A DNA stretch of 64,000 nucleotides, from assembly GCA_964591085.1 (NCBI GenBank), contig CAZPXH010000005.1, positions 124,001 to 188,000 of the forward strand, read 5' to 3'. The notes beneath the pieces are model-generated. The model saw only the letters and a list, made by a program, of their open reading frames with translations, had not been told where the DNA came from and made no database searches. A program made the position numbers and the translations under genes. This DNA comes from CAZPXH01 sp964591085. Lineage in GTDB: Bacteria; Spirochaetota; Spirochaetia; DSM-27196; CAZPXH01. Shown here piece after piece: positions 41,496 to 49,623 of the stretch (within the stretch, counting starts at the first letter, position 1; each line of letters opens with the position of its first letter).

Positions 41496-42887
41496 TTGCG
41501 TCTTCAGTCCGCAGGTTTGCCGGTTTTCCATCAGTTTCTCCTTGTGCTTCTCTTGCTCTCGGGACAGGCAGGGGCCCAGGAGCCCTTGAGCCTGTCGGTA
41601 GCGCGCTTCTGGGGACCTGATATCGTCGCACGGGAGCAGTACCTCCTGGACAGCCTGGCGCTGGCCATCTACCGGGAGTTGGCAACAGCTCCTCCGGTGA
41701 TCTTCACGGATTCCCTGCGCCGCGCGGTGGCGGCCGAGCGAGCGGAGGAGCACCTCGCAGCAATATCCGCAGCCCGTCGCGAAGCCCGGGAGCGGGAGGC
41801 ACTTTCGGACTTAGGGATTCCACGCCGTGGCAATCCGCGTGCCGTCCCCAATGCGCCGGACCTGGGGGTGCCCCGTAACCTGTCGTTCAGCCTGGATGGG
41901 GAGGAGACCCGACCGCTGCTTGCGCTGGATGCAGACCCTTCGCGTGGCGGGCCCCGGGAAATCCGAACTCTCCTTGCAGCGCTGGATACGGACCTCCTGG
42001 TAGCCGGGACGCTGGAAGCCCTGGACGACTACTTCATCCTTGACGTATACCTGCTCTCCGGCCCGGACGGTGGCCGCCGCCTCATCCTGAGCATTGACGC
42101 CAGGGCGGACGAGCTTGCCGTGGTCCTGGATGCCGCCATCGGCAGCCTGGTGAACGCCCTCAGCGGCAACTCCTACGCCAGCCTTTCCATCACCGGCATT
42201 GATCCGGGCACGGAGCTCCTGCTGGACGGCGAGTCTGCCGGCTTTGGACCGGGGATCCGGAGATACCTGCAGCCCGGTCCGGTGCAGGTCAGCCTCCGTT
42301 ATCCGGATACCGTCAGGAGAGTCACGCGTGTGGAGCTTGCTCCCGGTGCGCTGCAGACGCAGGATCTTTCAGAACGTCCGGAGGGCGACCAGACCCTGAC
42401 CTTCAGCAGCCAGCCTCCTGGTGCGGAAGTGCTGGTCAACAGTCAGCCGCTTGGTCCCACGCCCCTTTCCCTCCCGCCACCGCTTGCGCCGTCCGTTGCC
42501 GTGGTAGCCCGGAGTGGCTTCTACAACGCCTGGATTCCCCTGGATGCCGGACAGCGGGGACAAACAGACCTGCGCCTTCGGCCGCTGTCAGACGGCGTAG
42601 AGAGCTCCCGGGTGCTTGCAAGGAATCGCTTCTACCGTTCCTTTGCACTGTTTTCCGCAAGCCTTGTCCTCCCGATCGCATCCCAGGCTGCCTTTGATCA
42701 GCGGCGCGCCTTTCTGCTGGGCGGAGTCGGTAATGACGAGTTTAACGCCCGCCAGTTCAGCATTGCCCGCGGGCTGCAGGTGAGCACTGCACTGGGGACA
42801 GCCGGGAGCGTTGCCGCCGGGGCTCTGCTTGTGGTGCGGCTGCTTGACTTTCTGCGGTCAAGCGAAGATGCATTCCACACCCGCTGA
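41496..42887 (+). CDS. Exported PEGA-domain protein
   Basis: About 463 residues. A signal peptide (FHQFLLVLLLLSGQAGAQ) precedes a long soluble part. LSITGIDPGTELLLDGESAGFGP and TFSSQPPGAEVLVNSQPLGPTPLSLPPP are PEGA-type repeats (PxGAxVxVDGxxxGxTP). The C-terminal part contains one or two hydrophobic segments (SFALFSASLVLPIAS; AGSVAAGALLVVRLL). PEGA domains are common in surface proteins and in spirochaetes. The start is uncertain; TTG at 41496 is used because no ATG lies close, leaving 13 bp after prfB. One base separates the stop from the ftsY ATG. Confidence 0.7.
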   Translation: MRLQSAGLPVFHQFLLVLLLLSGQAGAQEPLSLSVARFWGPDIVAREQYLLDSLALAIYRELATAPPVIFTDSLRRAVAAERAEEHLAAISAARREAREREALSDLGIPRRGNPRAVPNAPDLGVPRNLSFSLDGEETRPLLALDADPSRGGPREIRTLLAALDTDLLVAGTLEALDDYFILDVYLLSGPDGGRRLILSIDARADELAVVLDAAIGSLVNALSGNSYASLSITGIDPGTELLLDGESAGFGPGIRRYLQPGPVQVSLRYPDTVRRVTRVELAPGALQTQDLSERPEGDQTLTFSSQPPGAEVLVNSQPLGPTPLSLPPPLAPSVAVVARSGFYNAWIPLDAGQRGQTDLRLRPLSDGVESSRVLARNRFYRSFALFSASLVLPIASQAAFDQRRAFLLGGVGNDEFNARQFSIARGLQVSTALGTAGSVAAGALLVVRLLDFLRSSEDAFHTR

Positions 42888-42888
42888 T

Positions 42889-43767
42889 ATGGCAAGACAG
42901 GGACTTGGCGAACGGCTCCAGCAGCTCTTTGGCCGCAGCAGCTCCCAGGAAGATCTCCAGGAAGGCCTGGAGGACATCCTGCTGGAAGCAGACGTAAACA
43001 GCCGGCTGGCGATGGAGATCTCGGATGAGCTGTTCGGAATCAGAGCGGTTCGAAAGCTCTCCGATCTGGCGACCGTTCGGGAGGAGCTACTGGCCCTGCT
43101 GGCTCCGCGCCTTCCCGTGCTCCGGCCTGACCTGGAATCGCCTGGCTTGCCGGTGCTGGTGATGCTTGGGGTGAACGGAGTTGGCAAGACCACCAGTTGC
43201 GCCAAGCTGGCGCGCTACTACTCCCAGCGTGTGAAGGGTCCCATCATCCTTGGTGCGGCAGACACCTTCCGCGCGGCTGCGGTGGAACAGCTGCAACGCC
43301 ACGGAAAAGCCTTGGGAATGCGGGTAGTGGCACAGAAGCAGGGCGCGGATCCCGCCGCCGTTGCCTGGGACGCAGCGGAAAGCGCGCGGTCCCGGGGAGC
43401 GGGACTGCTGATCCTGGACACCGCGGGGCGAATGCACACCCGCAGCCAGCTGGTGGAAGAGCTGGGAAAGCTGCTCTCGGTGATTCCGCGCGCAGCGCCG
43501 GAGGCCCGGGTGTTTCGGATGCTGGTGGTGGATGCCACCACCGGGCAGAACGCCAGACATCAGGCGGAGACCTTTGCGGAGGCTGTTGGATTGGATGGTT
43601 TCCTCCTGGCAAAAGCGGACTCCTCCGGCAGGGGTGGTGCCATTCTCAACCTGGGTGCCGGCCTGGGGATTGCCGGGTCCTTTGTTGGAACCGGAGAGGG
43701 CCTGGCCGATCTCCAGGAATACGACCCACAGGCGCTGCTGCGCCGCATGCTGGAGCCAGCCTCTTGA
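42889..43767 (+). CDS. ftsY: Signal recognition particle receptor FtsY
   Basis: 292 residues, so the N-terminal acidic domain of E. coli FtsY is missing, as in many bacteria. The NG GTPase domain shows G1 (VMLGVNGVGKTTSCAKLA), DTFRAAAVEQL, G3 (LILDTAGRMHTRSQLVEEL), VVDATTGQNA and GEGLADLQEYDP. The G4 element reads LLAKADSSGRGG, with Ala in place of the usual Thr of TKxD. FtsY docks ribosome-SRP complexes at the membrane. ATG at 42889 is used; ATG at 42868 inside the upstream gene is possible. Confidence 0.93.
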   Translation: MARQGLGERLQQLFGRSSSQEDLQEGLEDILLEADVNSRLAMEISDELFGIRAVRKLSDLATVREELLALLAPRLPVLRPDLESPGLPVLVMLGVNGVGKTTSCAKLARYYSQRVKGPIILGAADTFRAAAVEQLQRHGKALGMRVVAQKQGADPAAVAWDAAESARSRGAGLLILDTAGRMHTRSQLVEELGKLLSVIPRAAPEARVFRMLVVDATTGQNARHQAETFAEAVGLDGFLLAKADSSGRGGAILNLGAGLGIAGSFVGTGEGLADLQEYDPQALLRRMLEPAS

Positions 43768-44900
43768 GGAGCGGGACACCGGTGCCGTCGTCAGTTCGGC
43801 TTGGCGCCGTCCTGCTCATGCTTGTGCTGACTGCAGCGACGGCGCCGGCTCAGGCGGGCAGACAATCCGCGCGGACACCTGCGGCGGCTGGTCAGGACAC
43901 GCGATGGTTTGCGTCCAATCTGCTGGGAATGCCTCTGGCCGAGGTGTCCAGTCCCTTTGCCGGCGGGGAGTACGTGCTGGAATCCAGCGATCTGGACCCA
44001 GGCACGCGGTATCGGCTCCTGCGGGATGGTGATGAGGTATGGACCCGAGTCCACACCCCGGTTCCCGCGGGCCTCCGCATTGAGGAGTTCCGGGCCGATA
44101 TCCTGGTCCGGGTTGCAGTACGGGATCCGGGCGGCCGCCTGCTGGAAGAGCGCTTCCTGGAGGCTGGTGAGACGGTGGAAGCCCTGTACTACACCTGGTC
44201 CCAAGACCGGGTGCAGAGCATCCTCCGGCAGCTTGAGGCGCAGAATGATACCTACGCCTACAGCTACTCCCGCAGACGCTTTGGTCCTACCTCCGTTGTG
44301 GACCTCTCCGCCCTCCTTGATCCCGCGAGTGGGGAAGGCTATCGCTTTGCACTCTCCGCCGACGGCCTGTATCGGCTGGCGCTGATTGGCGGAAGCGGCG
44401 GCTACGTCAGCGGGCTGGCAGGGAGCGCGCGACTGCAGTGGCGGCTGTCCCTGGATGCAGATGGCGCGCGGACTGAATGGGACTATGGTCCGGACGGCGC
44501 GCTTGTGCAGACGCGGAGCACCGAGCCCGACGGCACCGTGATTGTGGACCGGTACCGCGATGAGCAGGTTGTGGAACGGCTCACCCTGCAAGACGGGAGA
44601 CAGATTTCCCGGGAAGAGTTTAGCCGGGATGCAGGAGGGAACCTCACGTCCCGGCGGCTTGTGGCTGGCGTTGTGCGGGAGGAATGGACCTGGGACCCCG
44701 CCGAAGGGCAGGACGGCACGGAGCGCTATTACCGCAACGGTGTCCTGATGCGCCAGATCACCCGGGAAGGAAACCGTGAAGTGGAGACCCGCTACCGTGA
44801 TGGCGCCGCAGTGCTCCGGATCACACGGGTTGATGGGCGCCGCGTGCGTGAAGAGTCCATTCGGGATGGCGAGGTGGTATCGGAGCGGGAATACTCGTGA
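43764..44900 (+). CDS. Exported protein with YwqK/MORN-like repeats
   Basis: About 378 residues. A signal peptide (GAVLLMLVLTAATAPAQAG) is followed by beta-rich sequence. The C-terminal half has short repeats such as YRNGVLMRQITREGNREVETRYRDGAAVLRITRVDGRRVREESIRDGEVVSEREY, resembling the YwqK-type antitoxin repeat or MORN-like units. No toxin gene is near, so the repeat is more likely structural. TTG at 43764, overlapping the ftsY stop (TTGA), gives a good signal peptide; GTG at 43782 is an alternative. The stop overlaps the next start (GTGA). Confidence 0.65.
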   Translation: MRSGTPVPSSVRLGAVLLMLVLTAATAPAQAGRQSARTPAAAGQDTRWFASNLLGMPLAEVSSPFAGGEYVLESSDLDPGTRYRLLRDGDEVWTRVHTPVPAGLRIEEFRADILVRVAVRDPGGRLLEERFLEAGETVEALYYTWSQDRVQSILRQLEAQNDTYAYSYSRRRFGPTSVVDLSALLDPASGEGYRFALSADGLYRLALIGGSGGYVSGLAGSARLQWRLSLDADGARTEWDYGPDGALVQTRSTEPDGTVIVDRYRDEQVVERLTLQDGRQISREEFSRDAGGNLTSRRLVAGVVREEWTWDPAEGQDGTERYYRNGVLMRQITREGNREVETRYRDGAAVLRITRVDGRRVREESIRDGEVVSEREYS

Positions 44901-46135
44901 GCAGGGGTCGCTGGATCCTGTTTGTTGCGGCGCGCTATCTGCAAAGCCGCAAGCATAGTGGGCGCGGTATGCCGGGGCTGCTTGCCGTGTTTGGCCTGGG
45001 CGTAGGTGTCATGACCCTGACCACCGTCCTCACGGTAATGAACGGCTTTCAGCTTAGCGCAATAGACGATCTGCTGGAGGTTTCCAGCTTCCATCTGCAG
45101 ATTACGGGCATGCCGGATGCAGCAGCGGCCCCCGCGCTCGCCGCCCGCATTCGGGAGGTTCCCGGTGTTTCGGCTGCCGAGCCCTTCCGGGAGGATCAGG
45201 TGATTGTCTCGGGTCGATTCGGCCGGCCCCAGGTTGCGCTGGCCCGTGCGGTAAGCCCCGGCATCATGGAGCGTGACCAGGGCCTTGCGGAGCAGTTGCA
45301 GTCCCGCGCCGGGAACCGGGAACCGGCCGGTTCCGGGGTGGTACTGGGAGAACTCCTTGCGCGTGATCTGGGTGCGCTCATTGATGATGAGATCAGCATT
45401 CGGGGCTTTGCGGACGCGCTGTTCGGTGGTCCCGGGGAGACCGGGTACCAGGTGGCCGGAATTGTGCGCACCGGGTCAGTGGACATTGATTCTGCCCTGA
45501 TACTGGTTGATATCGGGAACAGCCCCATCGGTCGCGAGCGAAGCGCCCTGGGGATCAAGCTTGATCAGCCGTTTCGGGACTCCCGAATGGTAGATCTTCT
45601 GACCGCGGATGACGGCCTGCTGCCGGAGGGCGCTGGAATTCGTTCCTGGCGTGACTTCAACCGCGCGATCTTTGCCGCCCTCCGGCTGGAGAAGAACCTT
45701 ATGATCCTGCTGGTGGGACTAATCCTTGGCGTGGTTGGTGTCACCATCTTCCACGGCCTGCGCCGAACCGTGCTGGACCGGCGGCAGGATCTGGCGGTCC
45801 TGCTGGCAATAGGCGCGCCGCCGACCGCTGTCAGGAGCGTGTTTGTGCTGGAGGGCCTGATCATTGGCGTGGCAGGCAGTGTTCCCGGTGCGCTCCTGGG
45901 CCTGCTGCTTGCCCAGAACGTGGACAGGGTTTTTGCGGCCTTTGCAGCCCTGGGCCAGGTGTTTGGCGTGCGCACCGTGACCAGCACGCTCTTTGCCCAG
46001 GTGCCCGCTCGGGCGATTCCCGGTGAAATCATCGGGATTGCACTGGCCGGGATTGCGGCAGCGGCCATTGCCGCCATCGCTGCAACCCGCTACGCACGGG
46101 ATGTGAACCCAGCGGAGATCATTCGCAATGACTGA
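44897..46135 (+). CDS. lolC: LolC/LolE-type lipoprotein-releasing permease
   Basis: 412 residues. An N-terminal amphipathic segment (RWILFVAARYLQSRKHSG) and first helix, then a periplasmic domain of about 200 residues, then three helices (LMILLVGLILGVVGVTIFHGL, VFVLEGLIIGVAGSVPGALLGLLLA, IIGIALAGIAAAAIAAIAA), as in LolC/E and MacB-like permeases. The DGLRRTVLDRRQDLAVLLAIGAPP element is the family FtsX-like core. It should extract lipoproteins from the inner membrane. The lolD start overlaps its end by 8 bp. Confidence 0.88.
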   Translation: MSRGRWILFVAARYLQSRKHSGRGMPGLLAVFGLGVGVMTLTTVLTVMNGFQLSAIDDLLEVSSFHLQITGMPDAAAAPALAARIREVPGVSAAEPFREDQVIVSGRFGRPQVALARAVSPGIMERDQGLAEQLQSRAGNREPAGSGVVLGELLARDLGALIDDEISIRGFADALFGGPGETGYQVAGIVRTGSVDIDSALILVDIGNSPIGRERSALGIKLDQPFRDSRMVDLLTADDGLLPEGAGIRSWRDFNRAIFAALRLEKNLMILLVGLILGVVGVTIFHGLRRTVLDRRQDLAVLLAIGAPPTAVRSVFVLEGLIIGVAGSVPGALLGLLLAQNVDRVFAAFAALGQVFGVRTVTSTLFAQVPARAIPGEIIGIALAGIAAAAIAAIAATRYARDVNPAEIIRND

Positions 46136-46814
46136 GACTGTGCTCAAGGCCCGGGATCTGAGCCGGGTGTTCCGGGAAGGCGACAGAGAACTCGCTGTCA
46201 TTTCCGGGCTGAACCTTGCTGTGCTTCCGGGCGAGCGCCACGTGATCACCGGGGTCAGCGGCTCGGGCAAGAGCAGCCTGCTGCACCTCCTCCTTGGTAT
46301 TGACCGCCCGGATTCGGGAAGCGTCTTGCTCGGTGCTACGGACCTGTCGGGGGTCACCACGGCAGCAGCGGCGCAGATCCGGCTGCAACAGATGGGAATG
46401 GTATTCCAGTTTCACTACCTGCTTCCGGACTTTACCGCCCGGGAGAACATTGCTATGCCGGCGCTGCTTGCCGGGACGCCCCGCCCACAGGCCCTGGAAC
46501 GGGCCGCCGAACTCGCGGACCGGGTCCAGCTTGGTGAGCGCATAAACGCATTGCCGTCCCGCCTCTCCGGTGGGGAGCGGCAGCGCGTTGCCGTGGCCAG
46601 GGCCCTGATCAACCGGCCGCAGATTGTCCTTGCGGACGAGCCTACCGGGAGTCTGGATGAGGAAACCAGCACCCTGGTTGAGAACCTCATCCTGGAAGTG
46701 ATCCGGGGTACCGGCGCCGCACTTGTCCTTGTGACCCACAACCTCCGGCTGGCAGCACGATCCGAATTCACCCATCGCTGGACCCTCCACCACGGACGGC
46801 TGGAGCAAGCGTGA
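46128..46814 (+). CDS. lolD: LolD-type ABC ATPase
   Basis: 228 residues. Walker A VSGSGKSSLLHLLLGIDRP, Q-loop GMVFQFHYLLPDFTARENI, signature LSGGERQRVAVARAL, Walker B IVLADEPTGSLDE, switch VTHNLRLA. The LolD/MacB subfamily pattern is clear. It is overlapped on both sides by permease genes (8 bp with lolC, 4 bp with lolE-like), which fits one transporter with two permease halves. Confidence 0.93.
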   Translation: MTETVLKARDLSRVFREGDRELAVISGLNLAVLPGERHVITGVSGSGKSSLLHLLLGIDRPDSGSVLLGATDLSGVTTAAAAQIRLQQMGMVFQFHYLLPDFTARENIAMPALLAGTPRPQALERAAELADRVQLGERINALPSRLSGGERQRVAVARALINRPQIVLADEPTGSLDEETSTLVENLILEVIRGTGAALVLVTHNLRLAARSEFTHRWTLHHGRLEQA

Positions 46815-48130
46815 GCCCCCGCGAGGTCACCAGACTCTCCGTCCGCCTGCTCCGGCACCGGGATGCTCCCGGTTTCGCTCGCCGGGCCCGCAATGGCCGG
46901 CCGCGCCGGGGGACGCAGCTCCGCTCCAGTGCCGCCGCGGTTGCCTTCAGCCTGGTTCCTCTCCTGCTGGTGGTGCACGTGAGCAACGGGATGATTGAGG
47001 GAATTGTGGACCGATTTGTGGAGCTGGGGACGGCGCACCTGCAGGTTCGCTCCTCTGGCCTGGAGGTCCTGGACGCCGAGTCTCCGGCGCTCTCGGACCT
47101 CCGCTCTCACCCCGCGGTCAGATCCGTGGTGACCGAGGTTCGGGGGCTTGCGCTGGCGTCCGGTGACACCGGGGAGCGGCAGGGTGTGGAACTCCGGGGC
47201 CTGGACCCTGACTGGCTGGAGGCTGATCCAAGAGCTGCGGAACTGCTTCTGGTGGAGGAGGGGGTCATGAGCCTTGGCCCCGGTGAGGCAATGCTTGCAG
47301 CGGCAGTTGCCGAGCGCCTGGGCCTGAGCCCCGGTGACGAGGTGATCCTGCTGACCTTGCGCGAACGGGCCGGCCGCCAGGCGCCCAGAGTGCGCCGACT
47401 GCGCGTCACTGCGGTGGTAAGCAGTGGCTACCAGGCACTGGATGCCAGCTGGGTGTTCACCGCGCGCTCAGACGCTGAGTTCCTGCTGGACCGGAGCCAG
47501 CGCGATACGCTTGTCCGGGTGAAGCTGGACGATCGCGGCCGGATTCCATCGCCACTGTCCCCCGGGTCAGACCTCCGCATCCTCGCTGAGCTGCAGCAGG
47601 CCCTCGGACGCGAGTATCGCCTTCTGACCTGGTACGATCTCTCCCGCGCCCAGTTTGACGGCCTGGTGCAAACCCGGCGAGTGCTTCTGGTGATCATGGC
47701 AATGCTGGTCCTGGTGGCCGTCACTAGTGTGGCATCCGGGATGCTTTCCATGGCGCATGAGCACCGGGATGACTTTGCCATTCTGGAAGCAAGCGGCGGG
47801 AACTGCGTGCCGGAATCCGTGATGCTGGTCTCTGCCGGAGTCATTGGTATTGTTGGCGGGCTCGCGGGAACGGCACTGGGAACTCTGCTCGCCCTCTCCA
47901 TAAATGGAATCATCGGTGGTCTGGACTGGCTTGTCACCGCGCTCGGTTTCCAGGCCGGCATTGGCCGGGAGCTCTACCTGACCCAGATTCCGGTTCAGGT
48001 CTCCGCGTGGGACCTGCTGTGGCCGACCTTGCTGTCCATTGGCGTTGGGATGCTTGCCGCCATCGTCCCAATCCGCAAGCACCGCACCCGAACGCTCTCC
48101 GCCAGACTCCGGGCGAGCAGGAGCGCATGA
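46811..48130 (+). CDS. LolE-like/FtsX-domain permease
   Basis: 439 residues with one N-terminal and three C-terminal helices (VVHVSNGMIEGIVDRF region; LLVIMAMLVLVAVTSVASGML; ESVMLVSAGVIGIVGGLAGTALGTLLALS; DLLWPTLLSIGVGMLAAIVPI). The segment AHEHRDDFAILEASGG corresponds to the permease coupling region. It is divergent from lolC in sequence, so this looks like a heterodimeric LolCDE system. GTG start overlaps lolD (GTGA); its stop overlaps the mcsA-mcsB fusion (ATGA). Confidence 0.85.
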   Translation: MSPREVTRLSVRLLRHRDAPGFARRARNGRPRRGTQLRSSAAAVAFSLVPLLLVVHVSNGMIEGIVDRFVELGTAHLQVRSSGLEVLDAESPALSDLRSHPAVRSVVTEVRGLALASGDTGERQGVELRGLDPDWLEADPRAAELLLVEEGVMSLGPGEAMLAAAVAERLGLSPGDEVILLTLRERAGRQAPRVRRLRVTAVVSSGYQALDASWVFTARSDAEFLLDRSQRDTLVRVKLDDRGRIPSPLSPGSDLRILAELQQALGREYRLLTWYDLSRAQFDGLVQTRRVLLVIMAMLVLVAVTSVASGMLSMAHEHRDDFAILEASGGNCVPESVMLVSAGVIGIVGGLAGTALGTLLALSINGIIGGLDWLVTALGFQAGIGRELYLTQIPVQVSAWDLLWPTLLSIGVGMLAAIVPIRKHRTRTLSARLRASRSA

Positions 48131-49623
48131 GCGTGCTGTGTGATCGCTGTGGGGAACGGCAGGCGCGCATTCACATCGGAAGCCGGGTGGACCTTGGGCA
48201 AGCAGGGGAGCCGGAGCTCCACGCTCTGTGCCGGCAGTGCGCCGCGGAACTCGGGATTGCAACGGGATCCGGGAGGGCTGCTCGGACCGTTGCCTCATTC
48301 TTCAGCTATCTGCTGCCCGGAAACTCCGGTGGCAGGGGTTCACGGTGCCCCGGTTGTGGGGCTGAGTGGGTGGACATTGAAGCCAGCGGCCGTCTGGGTT
48401 GCATGCAGTGCCTCTCCCGCTTTGGAGACCTCATCACCGAAGCGCGCGCGGTCCTGGGAAATCCCGGGTCCTATCACGGGCCGCTTCCGGAGAGCCTGGA
48501 GCAGGTACGCCGGATCTACGTGGATCTCCCCATCCTTGGGGCTGCCGCGACTGAAGCGGCCGAGGATGGCAATCGGGACAGGGTGAGGGCGATTCAGGAG
48601 GTGGTTGCGGAGCTTGCTGCCGGGCCCGTGCGCCGGGAACCCGATGAGGAAGAAGGCCCGGGCATGGACCCTGGGGCTGAATCCGCGGTTGTGGCAACCT
48701 GGGTGCGGATTGCGCGGAATCTGGCTGAGCACCCCTTTCCCGGAAGCCCGGGTGCAGACGGGGGCGAGTCGGCGGCGGAAGACATTGACTCTGCCGTTGC
48801 GCGGGCCTTCCCCGAGTGCCGGGAGAACCGGATCATCGCTCCAAGGGAGATTGCCGACCGCGTTGGGCGGACCATGGTTGAGCTGCCGCCGGTGGCGGTG
48901 CCCCGCCTGTGGTATCCCAATCCGATTCCACAGACAGACATCTTTGCCGCCGGGGCAGACCACCTGTGGTTCACCGCCCACCGCCTGGGGTATCAGCCAA
49001 CTGATGCCCTCGCGGACCTCCGGCACGTGGAACACGAGCTGGGGCGGCACCTGAACTATGCCGCTGATCTGGCACACGGCTACCTGACCGCTGACCTTGC
49101 CACCCTGGGCTGGGGCCTGCGAATTGCGTGTGTTGTGCATCTGCCGGGCCTGAGCCGGCTCCAGCCCCAGGTGCTGGAGAGGGCCTTCAGTGAGGCGGGA
49201 ATCCTTGTAGGCAGGTTTGCCGGCGATCGGGACTCGCCACAGGCTTCCCTCGGCGATCTGTACGCGGTCTGGGCACCACTGAGTTCCGAAAGCCGCATCA
49301 CGGAGGGGCTTGCCAAACTTGAACGCAGTCTTTCCCGGTTGATAACCTATGAACAACCGATGGGAGCAGCAGTGCGCGGGCACGCAGAGACATCGCACCG
49401 ACTTTCGCGCGCTCGGGACGCACTGAAGCGGGTGGAAGCCCTGAGCGACGCAGCCAGAATCCGGCATCTTGCGAATCTTCGACTCGCTCCGGACTCGGCG
49501 TTTGACTCCGGCTTCCGGAAGGACGAACTTTCGCGACTGTTGTTTGTGGATCACACTGAAGTAGCGGATGCCCTGGCAAGCGACACGGGCTTCCGGCGCT
49601 TTTTGGAGGAATTGCATGTTTAA
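48127..49623 (+). CDS. McsA-McsB fusion with degenerate kinase site
   Basis: 498 residues. Residues ~1-155 are McsA-like: two zinc ribbons, CDRCGERQARIHI...CRQC and CPGCGAEWVDIEASGRLGCMQC, then a helical segment. From ~185 the chain is McsB-like (VRIARNLAEHPFPG, GYLTADLATLGWGLRIACVVHLPGL), a protein arginine kinase domain. In canonical McsB the loop is NEEDH and the cysteine region TSCPTNVGTG; here they read AGADH (275-279) and TADLATLGWG, so the two catalytic Glu and the Cys (Asp323 here) are gone, though two substrate-site Arg (194, 197) and R332 remain. I infer a pseudokinase adaptor for ClpC. ATG overlaps the permease stop (ATGA); it overlaps clpC by 8 bp. Confidence 0.85.
   Translation: MSVLCDRCGERQARIHIGSRVDLGQAGEPELHALCRQCAAELGIATGSGRAARTVASFFSYLLPGNSGGRGSRCPGCGAEWVDIEASGRLGCMQCLSRFGDLITEARAVLGNPGSYHGPLPESLEQVRRIYVDLPILGAAATEAAEDGNRDRVRAIQEVVAELAAGPVRREPDEEEGPGMDPGAESAVVATWVRIARNLAEHPFPGSPGADGGESAAEDIDSAVARAFPECRENRIIAPREIADRVGRTMVELPPVAVPRLWYPNPIPQTDIFAAGADHLWFTAHRLGYQPTDALADLRHVEHELGRHLNYAADLAHGYLTADLATLGWGLRIACVVHLPGLSRLQPQVLERAFSEAGILVGRFAGDRDSPQASLGDLYAVWAPLSSESRITEGLAKLERSLSRLITYEQPMGAAVRGHAETSHRLSRARDALKRVEALSDAARIRHLANLRLAPDSAFDSGFRKDELSRLLFVDHTEVADALASDTGFRRFLEELHV

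Noticed and set aside
43764..44900. Toxin-antitoxin module
   Set aside because: The C-terminal YwqK-like repeats recall an antitoxin name, but the protein is exported and no partner toxin gene is adjacent.
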